From Tamlana sp. I1 (GTDB lineage Bacteria; Bacteroidota; Bacteroidia; Flavobacteriales; Flavobacteriaceae), in NCBI RefSeq assembly GCF_015355625.1, contig NZ_JACLAF010000009.1:1-64000 (forward strand): a DNA stretch of 64,000 bases, in the 5' to 3' direction. Below the pieces are notes generated by a model. That model did not search any database and was not told where the DNA came from. It worked only from the letters and a program-made list of their open reading frames with translations. Below are positions 51,570-60,952 of the stretch, piece by piece. Numbering within the stretch: the first letter of the stretch is position 1; every line of letters starts with the position of its first letter. The translations under genes and the position numbers were made by a program.

Positions 51570-53306
51570 ATGGCACAATCACTTAGGACTCTTAATTTTA
51601 AAGATTTAATACGCAAAACTTCTTTTAAGTTGGCGATGAATATTTATATAGCAGCAATTCTATTTAATCTTTATTATATCTATATAAGTATTCAAAACAG
51701 TTTAACTGCCTCATGCTATTTAATTTTACTACCCCTTATAGGCTTCAGTGTAAGCGTGTATGCTTTTGTAGTGAAGCGTAATTACATTGTAGGACCATAT
51801 ATTGTTTTCGTATTGTTAGGAAGTGCTACTCTAGGTTTAACTTATTTAGAAGGCATTATGTCTGGCTATTATTGGTTTCAATTTGGACTACTTTTTTGTT
51901 TGCCTTATGTTATTCGTCGGGAGGTCTATTTTAAAAAACACACCAATAACCTTTATGCTATTATCTTAACGTTTTTGCTGCTTACTTTTTTAGTTTCTCC
52001 TATGTATTCTGAGTATTATCCAGATTTAACTAAGGAGCAAATTCATTTTAGATTTATGTTGAATTCCGCAGTGAATTTTGGAGTCATGATGGTAATTTCT
52101 CTGCAAGCCTTAGGTTATAATAAATCTGTTATAAATAAGATTTCCTTCGATAAAGAAAATGCAGAAAGTGAAAAAGATAGACGCACCATGGTGTTATCTA
52201 ATTTAGGACATGAACTGCGTACTCAAATAAATAGCATAAATGGTGTAACTCAGCTTATTCTAGATAACGAATCTGAGGAAGCAAACAACAAAAAATACTT
52301 TGAAATCTTAGACCATTGTAATAACAATATGTTGTTGTTGGTAAATGACATGTTAGACATTCATAAAATTGAATCTGGACTGTTTGAATTAGCTTATGAA
52401 CCTAAACTTTTATATAAGTTTTTAACGAAAATCACCATACCTTTTATTAATAAAGCTGAAGAAAAGAATTTAGAATTACACTCTTATATCGATCCTAAAC
52501 TGAAGGATTTAGTGGTTGATATTGATGATAAACGCTTGGCACAAGTAATTTATAACCTGATTTCAAATGCCATTAAATTTACCGATCAAGGAAGTATTAC
52601 ATTTTCTGCTCAAGTAATAAACAGCAATAACGATCAAGTTGAAATACAATTTATGGTGATAGATACAGGCATAGGTATAGCGCCTGAAAATCTACATAAA
52701 GTATTTGAAAGTTTTCAGCAAATTAAAAATGAAAAGAACCCTGTTTATGGAGGTACTGGTTTAGGTTTATCCATTTCTCAATCTATTATTAAGGCGATGG
52801 GTTCTGAAATTCAAGTAGAAAGTATTTTACATAAGGGAACGCGTTTTCAGTTTCCTTTAAGTTTAAAACGAGAGGCTTTAACCGCTATTAAAGAGAAAGT
52901 TGAAGCACCTATAAATGAAGCGTTTTTGTTGAAAATGAACATTTTACTAGTTGAAGATAACATGGTTAGTATGATGTATGCCAAGAAGTTATTAGAAAAA
53001 CACGTGCTAAAAATTAATGAAGCTACAAATGGTATTGAAGCTATAGAGATTTTAAAAGAAAACAAAGATATCAACCTCGTGCTTTTAGATTTGGAAATGC
53101 CAAAAATGGATGGTTTTATGGCTATTGAACATATTAAAAAATTAAGACCAAATGTAAGTGTTGTTGCTTTTACAGCTAACATACCAAGCGCCGAATTTGT
53201 TGCAAAATTAGAAAGGCTTGGCTTTGATGATATACTCTCCAAACCATTTAGTAAGCAGGATCTTTTTGCTGTACTAAGAAACTATTCCAAAGAAGCTATT
53301 TCTTAA
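51570..53306 (+). CDS. hybrid sensor histidine kinase
   Basis: The protein of about 578 residues has five to six hydrophobic segments (about 20-190). A HisKA domain has the phosphorylated His in LSNLGHELRTQ, followed by a HATPase with N box NLISNAIKFTD, G1 DTGIGI and G2 GGTGLGLSI. A C-terminal REC domain (ILLVEDN, the receiver Asp in LLDLEMPKMDGF, then SKPF) completes the hybrid layout. No periplasmic sensor domain is apparent, so the signal may be sensed in the membrane. It faces away from gcvT and has no adjacent response regulator gene. Start at 51,570 is chosen from the promoter position. Confidence 0.92.
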   Translation: MAQSLRTLNFKDLIRKTSFKLAMNIYIAAILFNLYYIYISIQNSLTASCYLILLPLIGFSVSVYAFVVKRNYIVGPYIVFVLLGSATLGLTYLEGIMSGYYWFQFGLLFCLPYVIRREVYFKKHTNNLYAIILTFLLLTFLVSPMYSEYYPDLTKEQIHFRFMLNSAVNFGVMMVISLQALGYNKSVINKISFDKENAESEKDRRTMVLSNLGHELRTQINSINGVTQLILDNESEEANNKKYFEILDHCNNNMLLLVNDMLDIHKIESGLFELAYEPKLLYKFLTKITIPFINKAEEKNLELHSYIDPKLKDLVVDIDDKRLAQVIYNLISNAIKFTDQGSITFSAQVINSNNDQVEIQFMVIDTGIGIAPENLHKVFESFQQIKNEKNPVYGGTGLGLSISQSIIKAMGSEIQVESILHKGTRFQFPLSLKREALTAIKEKVEAPINEAFLLKMNILLVEDNMVSMMYAKKLLEKHVLKINEATNGIEAIEILKENKDINLVLLDLEMPKMDGFMAIEHIKKLRPNVSVVAFTANIPSAEFVAKLERLGFDDILSKPFSKQDLFAVLRNYSKEAIS

Positions 53307-53501
53307 ATAGTTTCTTTTAAGCTGTTTATATTTTTGTTTATTACTGATTTGTTTTCAGTTAATTTCATTTATTACTATTTATTATTTCTGAAATTAATCC
53401 GCTCATGTGGTTAAACAAACTCCTCATTGAATTGTAAGATTTTTATTAGTATTTTCATTGTAATTAATAAACATTACTTGTATATTTATAAAAACAAAAC
53501 C

Positions 53502-54980
53502 ATGAAAATGATTAATAATCAATCTTTTAATCTGAAATCTTCTGTTTTTCACAAAAACTTTATCTTAAGTCTATTTTTTTTATTTCTGAATTTTCAAGCA
53601 TTTGCTCAAATTAATTATGAGTTTGCTAGCAACAAAAACTTTTCTTTGGGGTCTTATGGACGGGTAGGTGTTGATTGGTCCTTTGAAAATGGAGGTTCCA
53701 TTGGTCGACGACTCAATTTGAATAATATGGGCAGTATAGGTGGGCGTTTAGAAGAACAGGATTATTTAGAATTGGCTCCAAATTTTGTTTTTAACCCTAA
53801 GAAAGGTGACGAAACCGTTATTCATGTACAAGTGCGTTTAGCGGCTTATTCTACGAGCTTAACGTCTTTTGGAAACACATCCACATCTAGTGTTGGTGGT
53901 TTATCCTTTGCATTACCTGAAATTTATGCTGAAGCAAGAAATATTCGAGGAAAAGAATTAAATATATGGATTGGATCGCGTTTATATCGTGGTGCCGATG
54001 TACATATTGCCGATCATTTTTATTTTAACGATCATTCTGGTCAAGGCGTTGGTGTGGAATATAAAAACTCCCGTTTATCTACAATTTTTGTTGCCTCTGT
54101 TGATACAACTTCGACGTTACCACCATATTTTTACTTAAATATTAAAACAGGTACACCAAGTGCTGCTTTACGACAACGGACTGTTTTTGTTGGTGAACAC
54201 GATTTTTATTTAGATGAAAATAATACCATAACAGCCCTTGCAGAATACCATCATATGGAAAAAGGGCAAGATGGAACTCTACCAGACGAAGATGATGAGG
54301 ATGTAGAAGAAGCTGTAAATTTCCCTTCCGATTACGGTTATGTATTGGGGTTTCGGTATAATTTGCAATTAAAAAAGATGCTACCTGGCTCGTTTAACGA
54401 TTTCACCTTACGATACGGTGGCGGAATTGCTAATGGAGGCGATGGTGGGATTTCCAAAACATGGCTCACTTTTGGGGCGCCAGATGAAGAGACCTTGAGA
54501 TACAATAAGGCTTATTCATTGGCATTGGTAAATCATACGGTTATGAATTTATCAACAAACTACACAATGAATGCCTACGTTATTTATACTAAAAGCAAGG
54601 GTGGTTCTTCATTAAATAATTTAGCTCCAACCTATTTTGAAAAAGAGGTTTATAATAGAAAAGAAGACTTTACTGTAGGTACGCGTCATGAATTTTACAT
54701 CACCGATTTTTTTCATTTGTTAGGTGAGTTGCATTATTCGCAGCGTAAAGATGGTACAAACCCTATAGCGAGTATGACTAAAATTAGTGTTGCTCCTGTG
54801 TATGTGCCAACAGGTTTAAGAGATATTTGGGCACGACCACATTTAAGGTTTGTGGCTTCATTGGCGAGATATAACGATTTTGCAAAAGAAACCCTATACT
54901 CGCCATATTTGCAATTTACAGGCGAAGAACAATGGGGCTATTATTTCGGATTTAAAGCCGAATGGTGGCTTTGGAAATAA
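53502..54980 (+). CDS. LamB-like carbohydrate porin
   Basis: The protein of about 492 residues is placed from ATG 53,502, where a signal peptide follows (ending at AFAQ); the frame extends to 53,427 but adds only non-signal sequence. YGRVGVDWSFENGGSIGRRL and GSIGGRLEEQDYLEL resemble the N-terminus of maltoporin-like proteins, and amphipathic strands fill the remainder, ending with KAEWWLWK. It is probably an outer-membrane sugar channel; substrate unknown. A TonB-type plug is absent. It stands alone and ends at a strong terminator. Confidence 0.82.
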   Translation: MKMINNQSFNLKSSVFHKNFILSLFFLFLNFQAFAQINYEFASNKNFSLGSYGRVGVDWSFENGGSIGRRLNLNNMGSIGGRLEEQDYLELAPNFVFNPKKGDETVIHVQVRLAAYSTSLTSFGNTSTSSVGGLSFALPEIYAEARNIRGKELNIWIGSRLYRGADVHIADHFYFNDHSGQGVGVEYKNSRLSTIFVASVDTTSTLPPYFYLNIKTGTPSAALRQRTVFVGEHDFYLDENNTITALAEYHHMEKGQDGTLPDEDDEDVEEAVNFPSDYGYVLGFRYNLQLKKMLPGSFNDFTLRYGGGIANGGDGGISKTWLTFGAPDEETLRYNKAYSLALVNHTVMNLSTNYTMNAYVIYTKSKGGSSLNNLAPTYFEKEVYNRKEDFTVGTRHEFYITDFFHLLGELHYSQRKDGTNPIASMTKISVAPVYVPTGLRDIWARPHLRFVASLARYNDFAKETLYSPYLQFTGEEQWGYYFGFKAEWWLWK

Positions 54981-54982
54981 AA

Positions 54983-55020
54983 AAATCCTGTCTGATATTT
55001 ATGTTTTTCAGACAGGATTT
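54983..55020. terminator. terminator between porin and thrC
   Basis: AAATCCTGTCTGA and TCAGACAGGATTT form a 13-bp stem followed by TTTT; convergent genes share it. Confidence 0.8.
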
Positions 55021-55040
55021 TCAATACTTAGTATATTATT

Positions 55041-56336
55041 TTATTTCTCTAAAAGAAAGTTTTTCAAGTCGTTATAGTTGTTTATTTCAACAGATACTTT
55101 CTTATCATCCATAACCGCTTGAATTTGTTCTGGTAATGGTTGTTTTTCTTTAATCACTTCCTCAACAACATCTAAAAATTTGGTAGGATGAGCTGTTTCT
55201 AAAAATACACAGTGTGCATTTGGCTGATTTTTTAAGTGTGATTTACAGCCTAAATAACCAACAGCACCATGCGGATCGGCCACATAGTTGTATTTATTAT
55301 AAATTTCTAACATGGCTTCTCTAGTTTCATCATCTGAAAAACTATAAGAAGACACATTGTTTTTTAAACTTTCGAAGTTATTCTTATATATTTCTTGAAT
55401 ACGAATAAAGTTACTTGGCGCACCAACATCCATAGCATTACTAATAGTTTGCACTGAAGGCTTTGGTTCGTATAATTCGGATTCTAAATAACGTGTAACC
55501 ACATTATTTTCGTTGTTTGAGGCTACAAAATGTTTAATTGGTAAACCTAATTGTTGCGCCATCATGCCAGCACAAACATTACCAAAGTTACCGCTAGGTA
55601 CAGAAAATACAATATCCTCAAACTCGTTATGTAATTGCTTGTAAGCAAACATAAAATAGAATAATTGTGGCAACCAACGCGCCACGTTTATAGAGTTCGC
55701 AGAAGTTAATTGCATTTTACTCGTTAAACTTTCATCTAAGAAAGCTTCTTTAACCATAGCCTGACAATCATCAAAAGTACCATTAACTTCTAATGCTTTT
55801 ATATTTTGTCCAAGCGTTGTAAGTTGTTTTTCCTGTATGTCACTCACTTTTCCGCTAGGGTATAAGATCACAACATTAACACCTTTTACTCCAAGAAAAC
55901 CATTGGCAACAGCACCCCCTGTATCTCCAGAAGTCGCCACCAATACAGTAACCTCATTAGTGTTATTTTGATTAAAATAACCTAAGCAACGCGCCATAAA
56001 ACGCGCTCCAACATCTTTAAATGCCATAGTTGGTCCGTGAAAAAGCTCTAAAGTTGAAATATTATCGTTTAGTTTTACAACAGGAAAATCAAAAGACAAT
56101 GTTTCTTCAACAATCGTTTTTAAAACATCCTCAGGAATTTCTGGTGAAACAAACTGTTTAATCGCTTCAAAAGCAATTTCTGTATTTGATAAATTATCAA
56201 TATTTTCAAAAAACGATTTTGGTAATGGCGTAATACTTTCAGGAAAGTATAAGCCTTTATCTGGAGCCAAACCTTTTACAACAGCGTTTTCAAAAGTTGT
56301 ATTCGGGGCTTTATGGTTTAGTGAGTAATAGTTCAT
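55041..56336 (-). CDS. thrC: threonine synthase
   Basis: The 431-residue PLP enzyme converts O-phosphohomoserine to threonine. The PLP-lysine motif is visible as AFKDVGARFMARC (about 108-120). ATSGDTGGAVANGF and SVPSGNFGNVCAGM bind the phosphate and substrate. The start MNYYSLNHKAPN is typical. It is the third thr gene in the minus-strand operon, but is separated from thrB by an 840-base insert with another gene. Confidence 0.95.
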   Translation of the reverse strand: MNYYSLNHKAPNTTFENAVVKGLAPDKGLYFPESITPLPKSFFENIDNLSNTEIAFEAIKQFVSPEIPEDVLKTIVEETLSFDFPVVKLNDNISTLELFHGPTMAFKDVGARFMARCLGYFNQNNTNEVTVLVATSGDTGGAVANGFLGVKGVNVVILYPSGKVSDIQEKQLTTLGQNIKALEVNGTFDDCQAMVKEAFLDESLTSKMQLTSANSINVARWLPQLFYFMFAYKQLHNEFEDIVFSVPSGNFGNVCAGMMAQQLGLPIKHFVASNNENNVVTRYLESELYEPKPSVQTISNAMDVGAPSNFIRIQEIYKNNFESLKNNVSSYSFSDDETREAMLEIYNKYNYVADPHGAVGYLGCKSHLKNQPNAHCVFLETAHPTKFLDVVEEVIKEKQPLPEQIQAVMDDKKVSVEINNYNDLKNFLLEK

Positions 56337-56348
56337 TGTTAAAAAATT

Positions 56349-56445
56349 GACCGAAGACCGTTGAAGGTAGACGGAGGTTGATTATGTTTTATTTTTGACC
56401 GAAGACCGATGAAGGCAGACGGGTGGTTGATTTTGTTTTATTTTT
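56349..56445. repeat. two-copy 48-bp tandem repeat upstream of thrC
   Basis: GACCGAAGACCG starts at 56,349 and again at 56,397, each followed by TGAAGG-AGACGG and a TTGATTTTGTTTTATTTTT-like tail. A third partial copy begins at 56,446. It lies between thrC and the four-helix-bundle gene. Confidence 0.85.
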
Positions 56446-56573
56446 GACAGATGATTTGTTTCGCTTCTAGTTTGAAAATTATATTTATATTTTTAAAATT
56501 TTTCAAAGATATTCATTATTTGAATATGAGTAAATCCTTCTTCCGCTTAACTTCTATCATTACTTTTTCTCTT

Positions 56574-56930
56574 TTACTTAATATTTTTTCTAAAAGCACT
56601 CATCATATTCATAAGATGATAAGACTCATCATATAACTCTAAAAAGTGTTCTTCTGAAATATAGTGTCGCCTTTTAGCTTTGAACAAACAAGTTACCACT
56701 TCAGCTAAAGAACGTATGGCATAACCGACAAACTTCTTTTGTTCAGGATTTGATTGACCAATAGAACCTTCTGAAATATTTAAAGCTATTGAATCTGAAG
56801 CCCTGCAAATTTGAGAAGACAAGTTGAATTTCTCTTTATCAGGAAACTCTACAGAAACCTTATCGATAACCTCTCCAAAATCCATGGCTTTTTGCCAAAT
56901 GATAAGTTTTTCAAATTTGAATTTGTTCAT
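56574..56930 (-). CDS. four-helix-bundle (23S rRNA intervening-sequence type) protein
   Basis: The 118-residue protein belongs to the S23/Avd-like four-helix-bundle family. It has KLIIWQKAMDF near the start and SSQICRASDSIALNISEGS (residues about 38-56), which are the usual hallmarks. Members sit in 23S rRNA intervening sequences or as accessory proteins of diversity-generating retroelements; here there is no RT or 23S gene. The gene lies on the same strand within the thr operon between thrB and thrC and is flanked on both sides by tandem repeats. Its role here is unknown. Confidence 0.85.
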   Translation of the reverse strand: MNKFKFEKLIIWQKAMDFGEVIDKVSVEFPDKEKFNLSSQICRASDSIALNISEGSIGQSNPEQKKFVGYAIRSLAEVVTCLFKAKRRHYISEEHFLELYDESYHLMNMMSAFRKNIK

Positions 56931-57025
56931 ATTGTGAAAATTAACCAGAGACCGATACTACTTTACAGGTTTAGTTATATGTGTTTATTTTTTTCTAAAT
57001 TTATCAGCATTCTCCATTCTTCCGC

Positions 57026-57175
57026 CACCTGTCATCCGTCTTCTGTCTAACTACCCATAAGAGTAAGCTCTCCCGTCATCAATCTCCTGTCTTCTGTCCA
57101 ACTCCCCATAAGAGTAAGCTCTCTCGTCACCTGTCATCCGTCTTCAGTCTATACTACCCATAAGATTAAGCCCAA
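57026..57175. repeat. three-copy ~51-bp tandem repeat between thrB and the four-helix-bundle gene
   Basis: Units start near 57,026, 57,074 and 57,125. Each has CCTGTCATCCGTCTTC-like sequence, then CCCATAAGAGTAAGC and a CTCTC spacer. On the minus strand the repeat includes GAAGACGGATGAC, related in style to the GACCGAAGACC repeat on the other side of the gene. Confidence 0.85.
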
Positions 57176-58099
57176 CTAGAGCACTATCTTCACACCCTTA
57201 GTATTTATCTTAGATACATGAATTTCAAAAGCAATATCTGTTTTTGCATACACATTTTCCATAGCTTCTTTAACTTTATTAGCCGTTTCCAAACCTTTAT
57301 TCAATGAAAAAATTGAAGGACCAGAACCTGAAATACCACAACCTAATGCGCCGGCATTTAAAACAGCTGTTTTAACTTCGCTAAAATGCGGAATGAGTTT
57401 GCTTCTATGAGGTTCTACAATAACATCGTGTAGCGAATCTTTAATCAAGTCATAATCGCTTGTATGTAGTGCATGCACCAAACTTCCAACATTTGCCCAT
57501 TGCGCAATGGCATCAGATAAAGCCACTTCTTTTGGTAAAATGGCTCTAGATTCAGAAGTTTTAATTTCTATCTGCGGATGAATAATCGTCGCATAAAGAT
57601 CGTCTGGCGAAGGAATTTCTAGAATTTGTAACGGCGATACACTTTTTACTAATGTAAAGCCACCAAAAAGAGCAGGGGCTAGGTTATCTGCGTGTTCACA
57701 TTTACTAGCTAAAGCTTCTCCTTTTATAGCAAATTCAGTAAGTTCTGTTTTATTAAATGGTCTTCCGAGAAGCTCGTTCATACCAAAAACACTGCCCACA
57801 GCACTTGCTGCACTGCTTCCAATACCACTACCAGGTTTTATGTTTTTGTAGATTTCAATTTCAAAACCATAATCAATGCACAAGGTGTTATACATCGCTA
57901 AAGCAGATACACCTGCTACGTTTAATTCGGCTTCTTTAGGTAAATCGAAACCTTCTATATGTGTAATATGAATGCCTTTTTTTTCAACCTTTCTTATCAC
58001 CATGTCGTCGCCAACACTGTCTAAGCAAAAGCCTAAAACATCGAATCCACAAGCCACATTAGCAACCGTTGCCGGCGAAAATATTTTTATTTCATTCAT
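57176..58099 (-). CDS. thrB: homoserine kinase
   Basis: A GHMP kinase of about 307 residues is started at ATG 58,099, where the typical MNEIKIFSPATVANVACGFDVLG begins; an earlier ATG at 58,162 gives a cysteine-containing extension unlike the family. The ATP motif is PGSGIGSSAASAVG, and the C-terminal motif ALGCGISGSGPSIF is present. It phosphorylates homoserine for ThrC. It follows thrA by 66 bases. Confidence 0.93.
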   Translation of the reverse strand: MNEIKIFSPATVANVACGFDVLGFCLDSVGDDMVIRKVEKKGIHITHIEGFDLPKEAELNVAGVSALAMYNTLCIDYGFEIEIYKNIKPGSGIGSSAASAVGSVFGMNELLGRPFNKTELTEFAIKGEALASKCEHADNLAPALFGGFTLVKSVSPLQILEIPSPDDLYATIIHPQIEIKTSESRAILPKEVALSDAIAQWANVGSLVHALHTSDYDLIKDSLHDVIVEPHRSKLIPHFSEVKTAVLNAGALGCGISGSGPSIFSLNKGLETANKVKEAMENVYAKTDIAFEIHVSKINTKGVKIVL

Positions 58100-58165
58100 A
58101 CTGTCTAGTAAATAACCTTCTGGGGCACTAGAACAAAAACAAGAATCTTTTTTATGTAACATGAT

Positions 58166-60610
58166 TTAGTCGTTTGCAATTCTAATAATATCGGCAAATA
58201 ATCCAGAAGCCGTTACGTCGGCTCCAGCTCCAGCTCCTTTAATAATCATAGGGTTCTTAGGGTAACGTTGTGTGTAGAACATCACAATATTATCACTACC
58301 CTCTAGGTTATAAAAAGGATGTCCCTCTGGAATTTCTTGTAAACTTACGCTTGCTTTTCCTTGGTCGAATTTTGCCACGTATTTTAACTGACAGTTGCTC
58401 GCTTTCGCGGAAGCATATAAGGATTGATAATGCGCTTCATCAGCAATTAGAGTTTCATAGAAATCATCAACAGTATCACTTTTTAATCCAGCTTCAGATA
58501 AAAATGATTTATTGTCTATATCTTCTAAATTCATCTCAACACCACTTTCTCTAGCAAGGATTAAGATTTTACGAGCCACATCAACACCACTTAAATCAAT
58601 TCTAGGATCTGGTTCGGTATAGCCTTCAACGCCTGCTTGCTTAACCACATCATAGAATTTAGTAGTGTCGTTAAAATTGTTAAATACAAAATTCAAACTT
58701 CCCGATAAAACGGCTTGAATCGAATGGATTTTATCACCTGAAGCTACCAAATTATTAAGGGTATCAATAATTGGTAATCCTGCACCAACATTAGTTTCAA
58801 ACAATAATGGTGCATTATATTTTAGAGATAAACGTTTTAGTAATTTATAGTTTTCAAAATCACTAGAACAAGCGATTTTATTACAAGCAACCACACCAAT
58901 ACTTTCTCTTAAATACTGAGCGTAAAGGTCGGCTACGTTTTTATTTGCTGTTACATCAACAAAAATACTGTTGCGTAAATTTAAGCTTTTAGTTTTTTCA
59001 AAGAAACCTTGTAAAGTTGCAGCTTCACCTTCCTCTAATTGTGCTTTCCAATTGGCTAAATCGATACCTTCTTCAGCAAAAATCATTTTTCTAGAGTTCG
59101 ATAAACCAACAACGCGCATTTTTATTTTTAAGTTGTCTTTAAGGAATTTCTTTTGTTGATGGATTTGCTCCACCAAACGCTCGCCAACATTTCCAACACC
59201 TGTAATAAACACGTTAAGTTGCTTTGTTTTCGACTCAAAAAACTGCTCATGTAACGTATTTAATGCCTTTTTTACATCTTTTTCTGCAATTACAGCCGTG
59301 ATATTTTTTTCTGAAGCCCCTTGAGCAATAGCCCTAACGTTCACGTTATTTTTTCCTAAGCTGCTAAACATTTTACCACTAATACCTTGGTGATTTTTCA
59401 TATTATCACCCACAAGAGCAATAATAGATAAACCAGTTTCTATAATGATAGGTTCAATTTTATTAAGTGCGATTTCATTTTCAAAAACAGCATCAATGGC
59501 AACTTTAGCATTTTCAGCATCTTTCTCTTCAATTCCTAAACAGATAGAGTGTTCAGAAGAAGCTTGAGTAATCATAATGATGTTGATTTTCTCCTGCGAT
59601 AACGTTTCAAACAAACGTTTTGAAAACCCAGGAATACCAACCATTCCACTGCCTTCTAAAGTTAATAGTGCAATATTACTTATATTACTTATCCCTTTAA
59701 CTGGCGCGGTAGAATTGGTTTCATCATTAGAAATAATAGTACCCACAGCTTCTGGCTCTAAAGTGTTTTTAATATGAATTGGAATCCCCAAATTTAAAAC
59801 CGGTTGTACTGTTGGTGGGTACAATACTTTGGCTCCAAAATGCGATAATTCCATCGCTTCTTGATATGAAATTTTATCGATAGGGTAGGCCTGTTTAACC
59901 AATTTCGGGTTGGTTGTAAACATACCACTTACGTCGGTCCAGATTTCAAGTTGGTCTACTTTCAAAGCGGCTGCAATAATGGCTGCTGTAAAATCGGAAC
60001 CACCACGACCAAGGGTTGTTTGTTCGCCTGCTGCAGATTTCGAAATAAAACCTGGAAGAATCGTGATTTTTTGAGAAGCCGATTTAAAATAATCTTGAAT
60101 ATTTTTATTGGTAACAGTATAATTAACTTCTGCTTTAGTAAAATTAGCATTGGTAACGATAAGCTCTTGAGAATTCTTTCTTTCAGCTGAAAGCCCTCTA
60201 TTTTTCATCGTTTCTGCAATAATGAAAGACGACGATAATTCGCCAAAACTCACTAATTTATCCGATGTTTTAGGAGACAATTCGTTAATTAGGAAAATAC
60301 CTTCCAACAAACTCTTTAAACTGTTAAGTTTATCTTCTACGTATTTTAAAATGGTTTCGTTATTGTTAGGGTTTAATGCTTTAACAATTTCGAAATGTCT
60401 TTCTTTAATATCTTCAAACGTTTCTAGAAAAGCCTGATCTTTATTTTGCGCTTGTTTTCCTGCTAAAAGTAATTTGTCTGTAATACCACCAACCGCTGAA
60501 ACCACACAAATTACAGCATCACTTTTACTGTAATTTTCTAAAATACTTATAACGTTATTTATGTTTTTTGCAGAACCTACTGAAGTTCCTCCAAATTTTA
60601 AAACCTTCAT
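58166..60610 (-). CDS. thrA: bifunctional aspartate kinase / homoserine dehydrogenase I
   Basis: The 814-residue fusion has an aspartate kinase half (about 1-290: KFGGTSVGSAKNI, GRGGSDFTAAIIAAAL), two ACT domains (about 310-460: GSGMVGIPGFSKRLFETL and ALVGDNMKNHQGISGKMFSSL) and a homoserine dehydrogenase half (about 465-814: VFITGVGNVGERLVEQI, VACNKIACSS, EPDPRIDLSGVDVARK). ACT domains normally bind Thr for feedback inhibition. It is the first gene in the thr operon, 83 bases after a Thr-rich leader ORF. Confidence 0.96.
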   Translation of the reverse strand: MKVLKFGGTSVGSAKNINNVISILENYSKSDAVICVVSAVGGITDKLLLAGKQAQNKDQAFLETFEDIKERHFEIVKALNPNNNETILKYVEDKLNSLKSLLEGIFLINELSPKTSDKLVSFGELSSSFIIAETMKNRGLSAERKNSQELIVTNANFTKAEVNYTVTNKNIQDYFKSASQKITILPGFISKSAAGEQTTLGRGGSDFTAAIIAAALKVDQLEIWTDVSGMFTTNPKLVKQAYPIDKISYQEAMELSHFGAKVLYPPTVQPVLNLGIPIHIKNTLEPEAVGTIISNDETNSTAPVKGISNISNIALLTLEGSGMVGIPGFSKRLFETLSQEKINIIMITQASSEHSICLGIEEKDAENAKVAIDAVFENEIALNKIEPIIIETGLSIIALVGDNMKNHQGISGKMFSSLGKNNVNVRAIAQGASEKNITAVIAEKDVKKALNTLHEQFFESKTKQLNVFITGVGNVGERLVEQIHQQKKFLKDNLKIKMRVVGLSNSRKMIFAEEGIDLANWKAQLEEGEAATLQGFFEKTKSLNLRNSIFVDVTANKNVADLYAQYLRESIGVVACNKIACSSDFENYKLLKRLSLKYNAPLLFETNVGAGLPIIDTLNNLVASGDKIHSIQAVLSGSLNFVFNNFNDTTKFYDVVKQAGVEGYTEPDPRIDLSGVDVARKILILARESGVEMNLEDIDNKSFLSEAGLKSDTVDDFYETLIADEAHYQSLYASAKASNCQLKYVAKFDQGKASVSLQEIPEGHPFYNLEGSDNIVMFYTQRYPKNPMIIKGAGAGADVTASGLFADIIRIAND

Positions 60611-60692
60611 TTTTTAATGAATTGATAATTAGAAATAATAATTGAAATGTTGCGATTTATAAAACCGCAAAAATAGCCCGAAGAATATATAA

Positions 60693-60800
60693 TTAGCAAC
60701 CCCAAAGGGTTGTAATGTTTGTAGTTGTACCAAAAAATGTAACTGTTCCTTTTAAAGAAAAGGAGTTTGACAGGGCTGTATTTTGGTTGAATAGATTCAT
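60693..60800 (-). CDS. threonine-rich leader peptide upstream of thrA
   Basis: A 35-codon ORF (ATG 60,800 to TAA 60,693) with eight Thr codons, five of them within seven codons (Thr-Thr-Thr-Asn-Ile-Thr-Thr). It lies 28 bases after a TACTTTTG element and 83 bases upstream of thrA. Codons in the key stretch are ACA, ACT, ACA, AAC, ATT, ACA, ACC. This is what a translation-coupled attenuator sensing threonyl-tRNA would look like. A CAACCC-TTTG-GGGTTG hairpin forms at the end of the ORF, and a second, TTGCG...CGCAA, lies about 30 bases on. I see no classical T-run terminator, so the mechanism is not settled. Confidence 0.75.
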   Translation of the reverse strand: MNLFNQNTALSNSFSLKGTVTFFGTTTNITTLWGC

Positions 60801-60820
60801 TATAGTTATATAATACACTT

Positions 60821-60828
60821 CAAAAGTA
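60821..60828 (-). promoter_or_regulatory. -7 promoter element of the thr operon
   Basis: The minus strand reads TACTTTTG, matching TAnnTTTG, placing the transcript start about 13 bases before the leader ATG. Confidence 0.5.
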
Positions 60829-60952
60829 TTATTTTTAAACTTATAAAAAAACTAAAATATATTTTTTGCAGTATTCTTATATTGTATCGTGTTTGATAGA
60901 AAAAACGAGGCAAACACTAATAAGTACTGAAAAATTCATAATAAAATAACCC

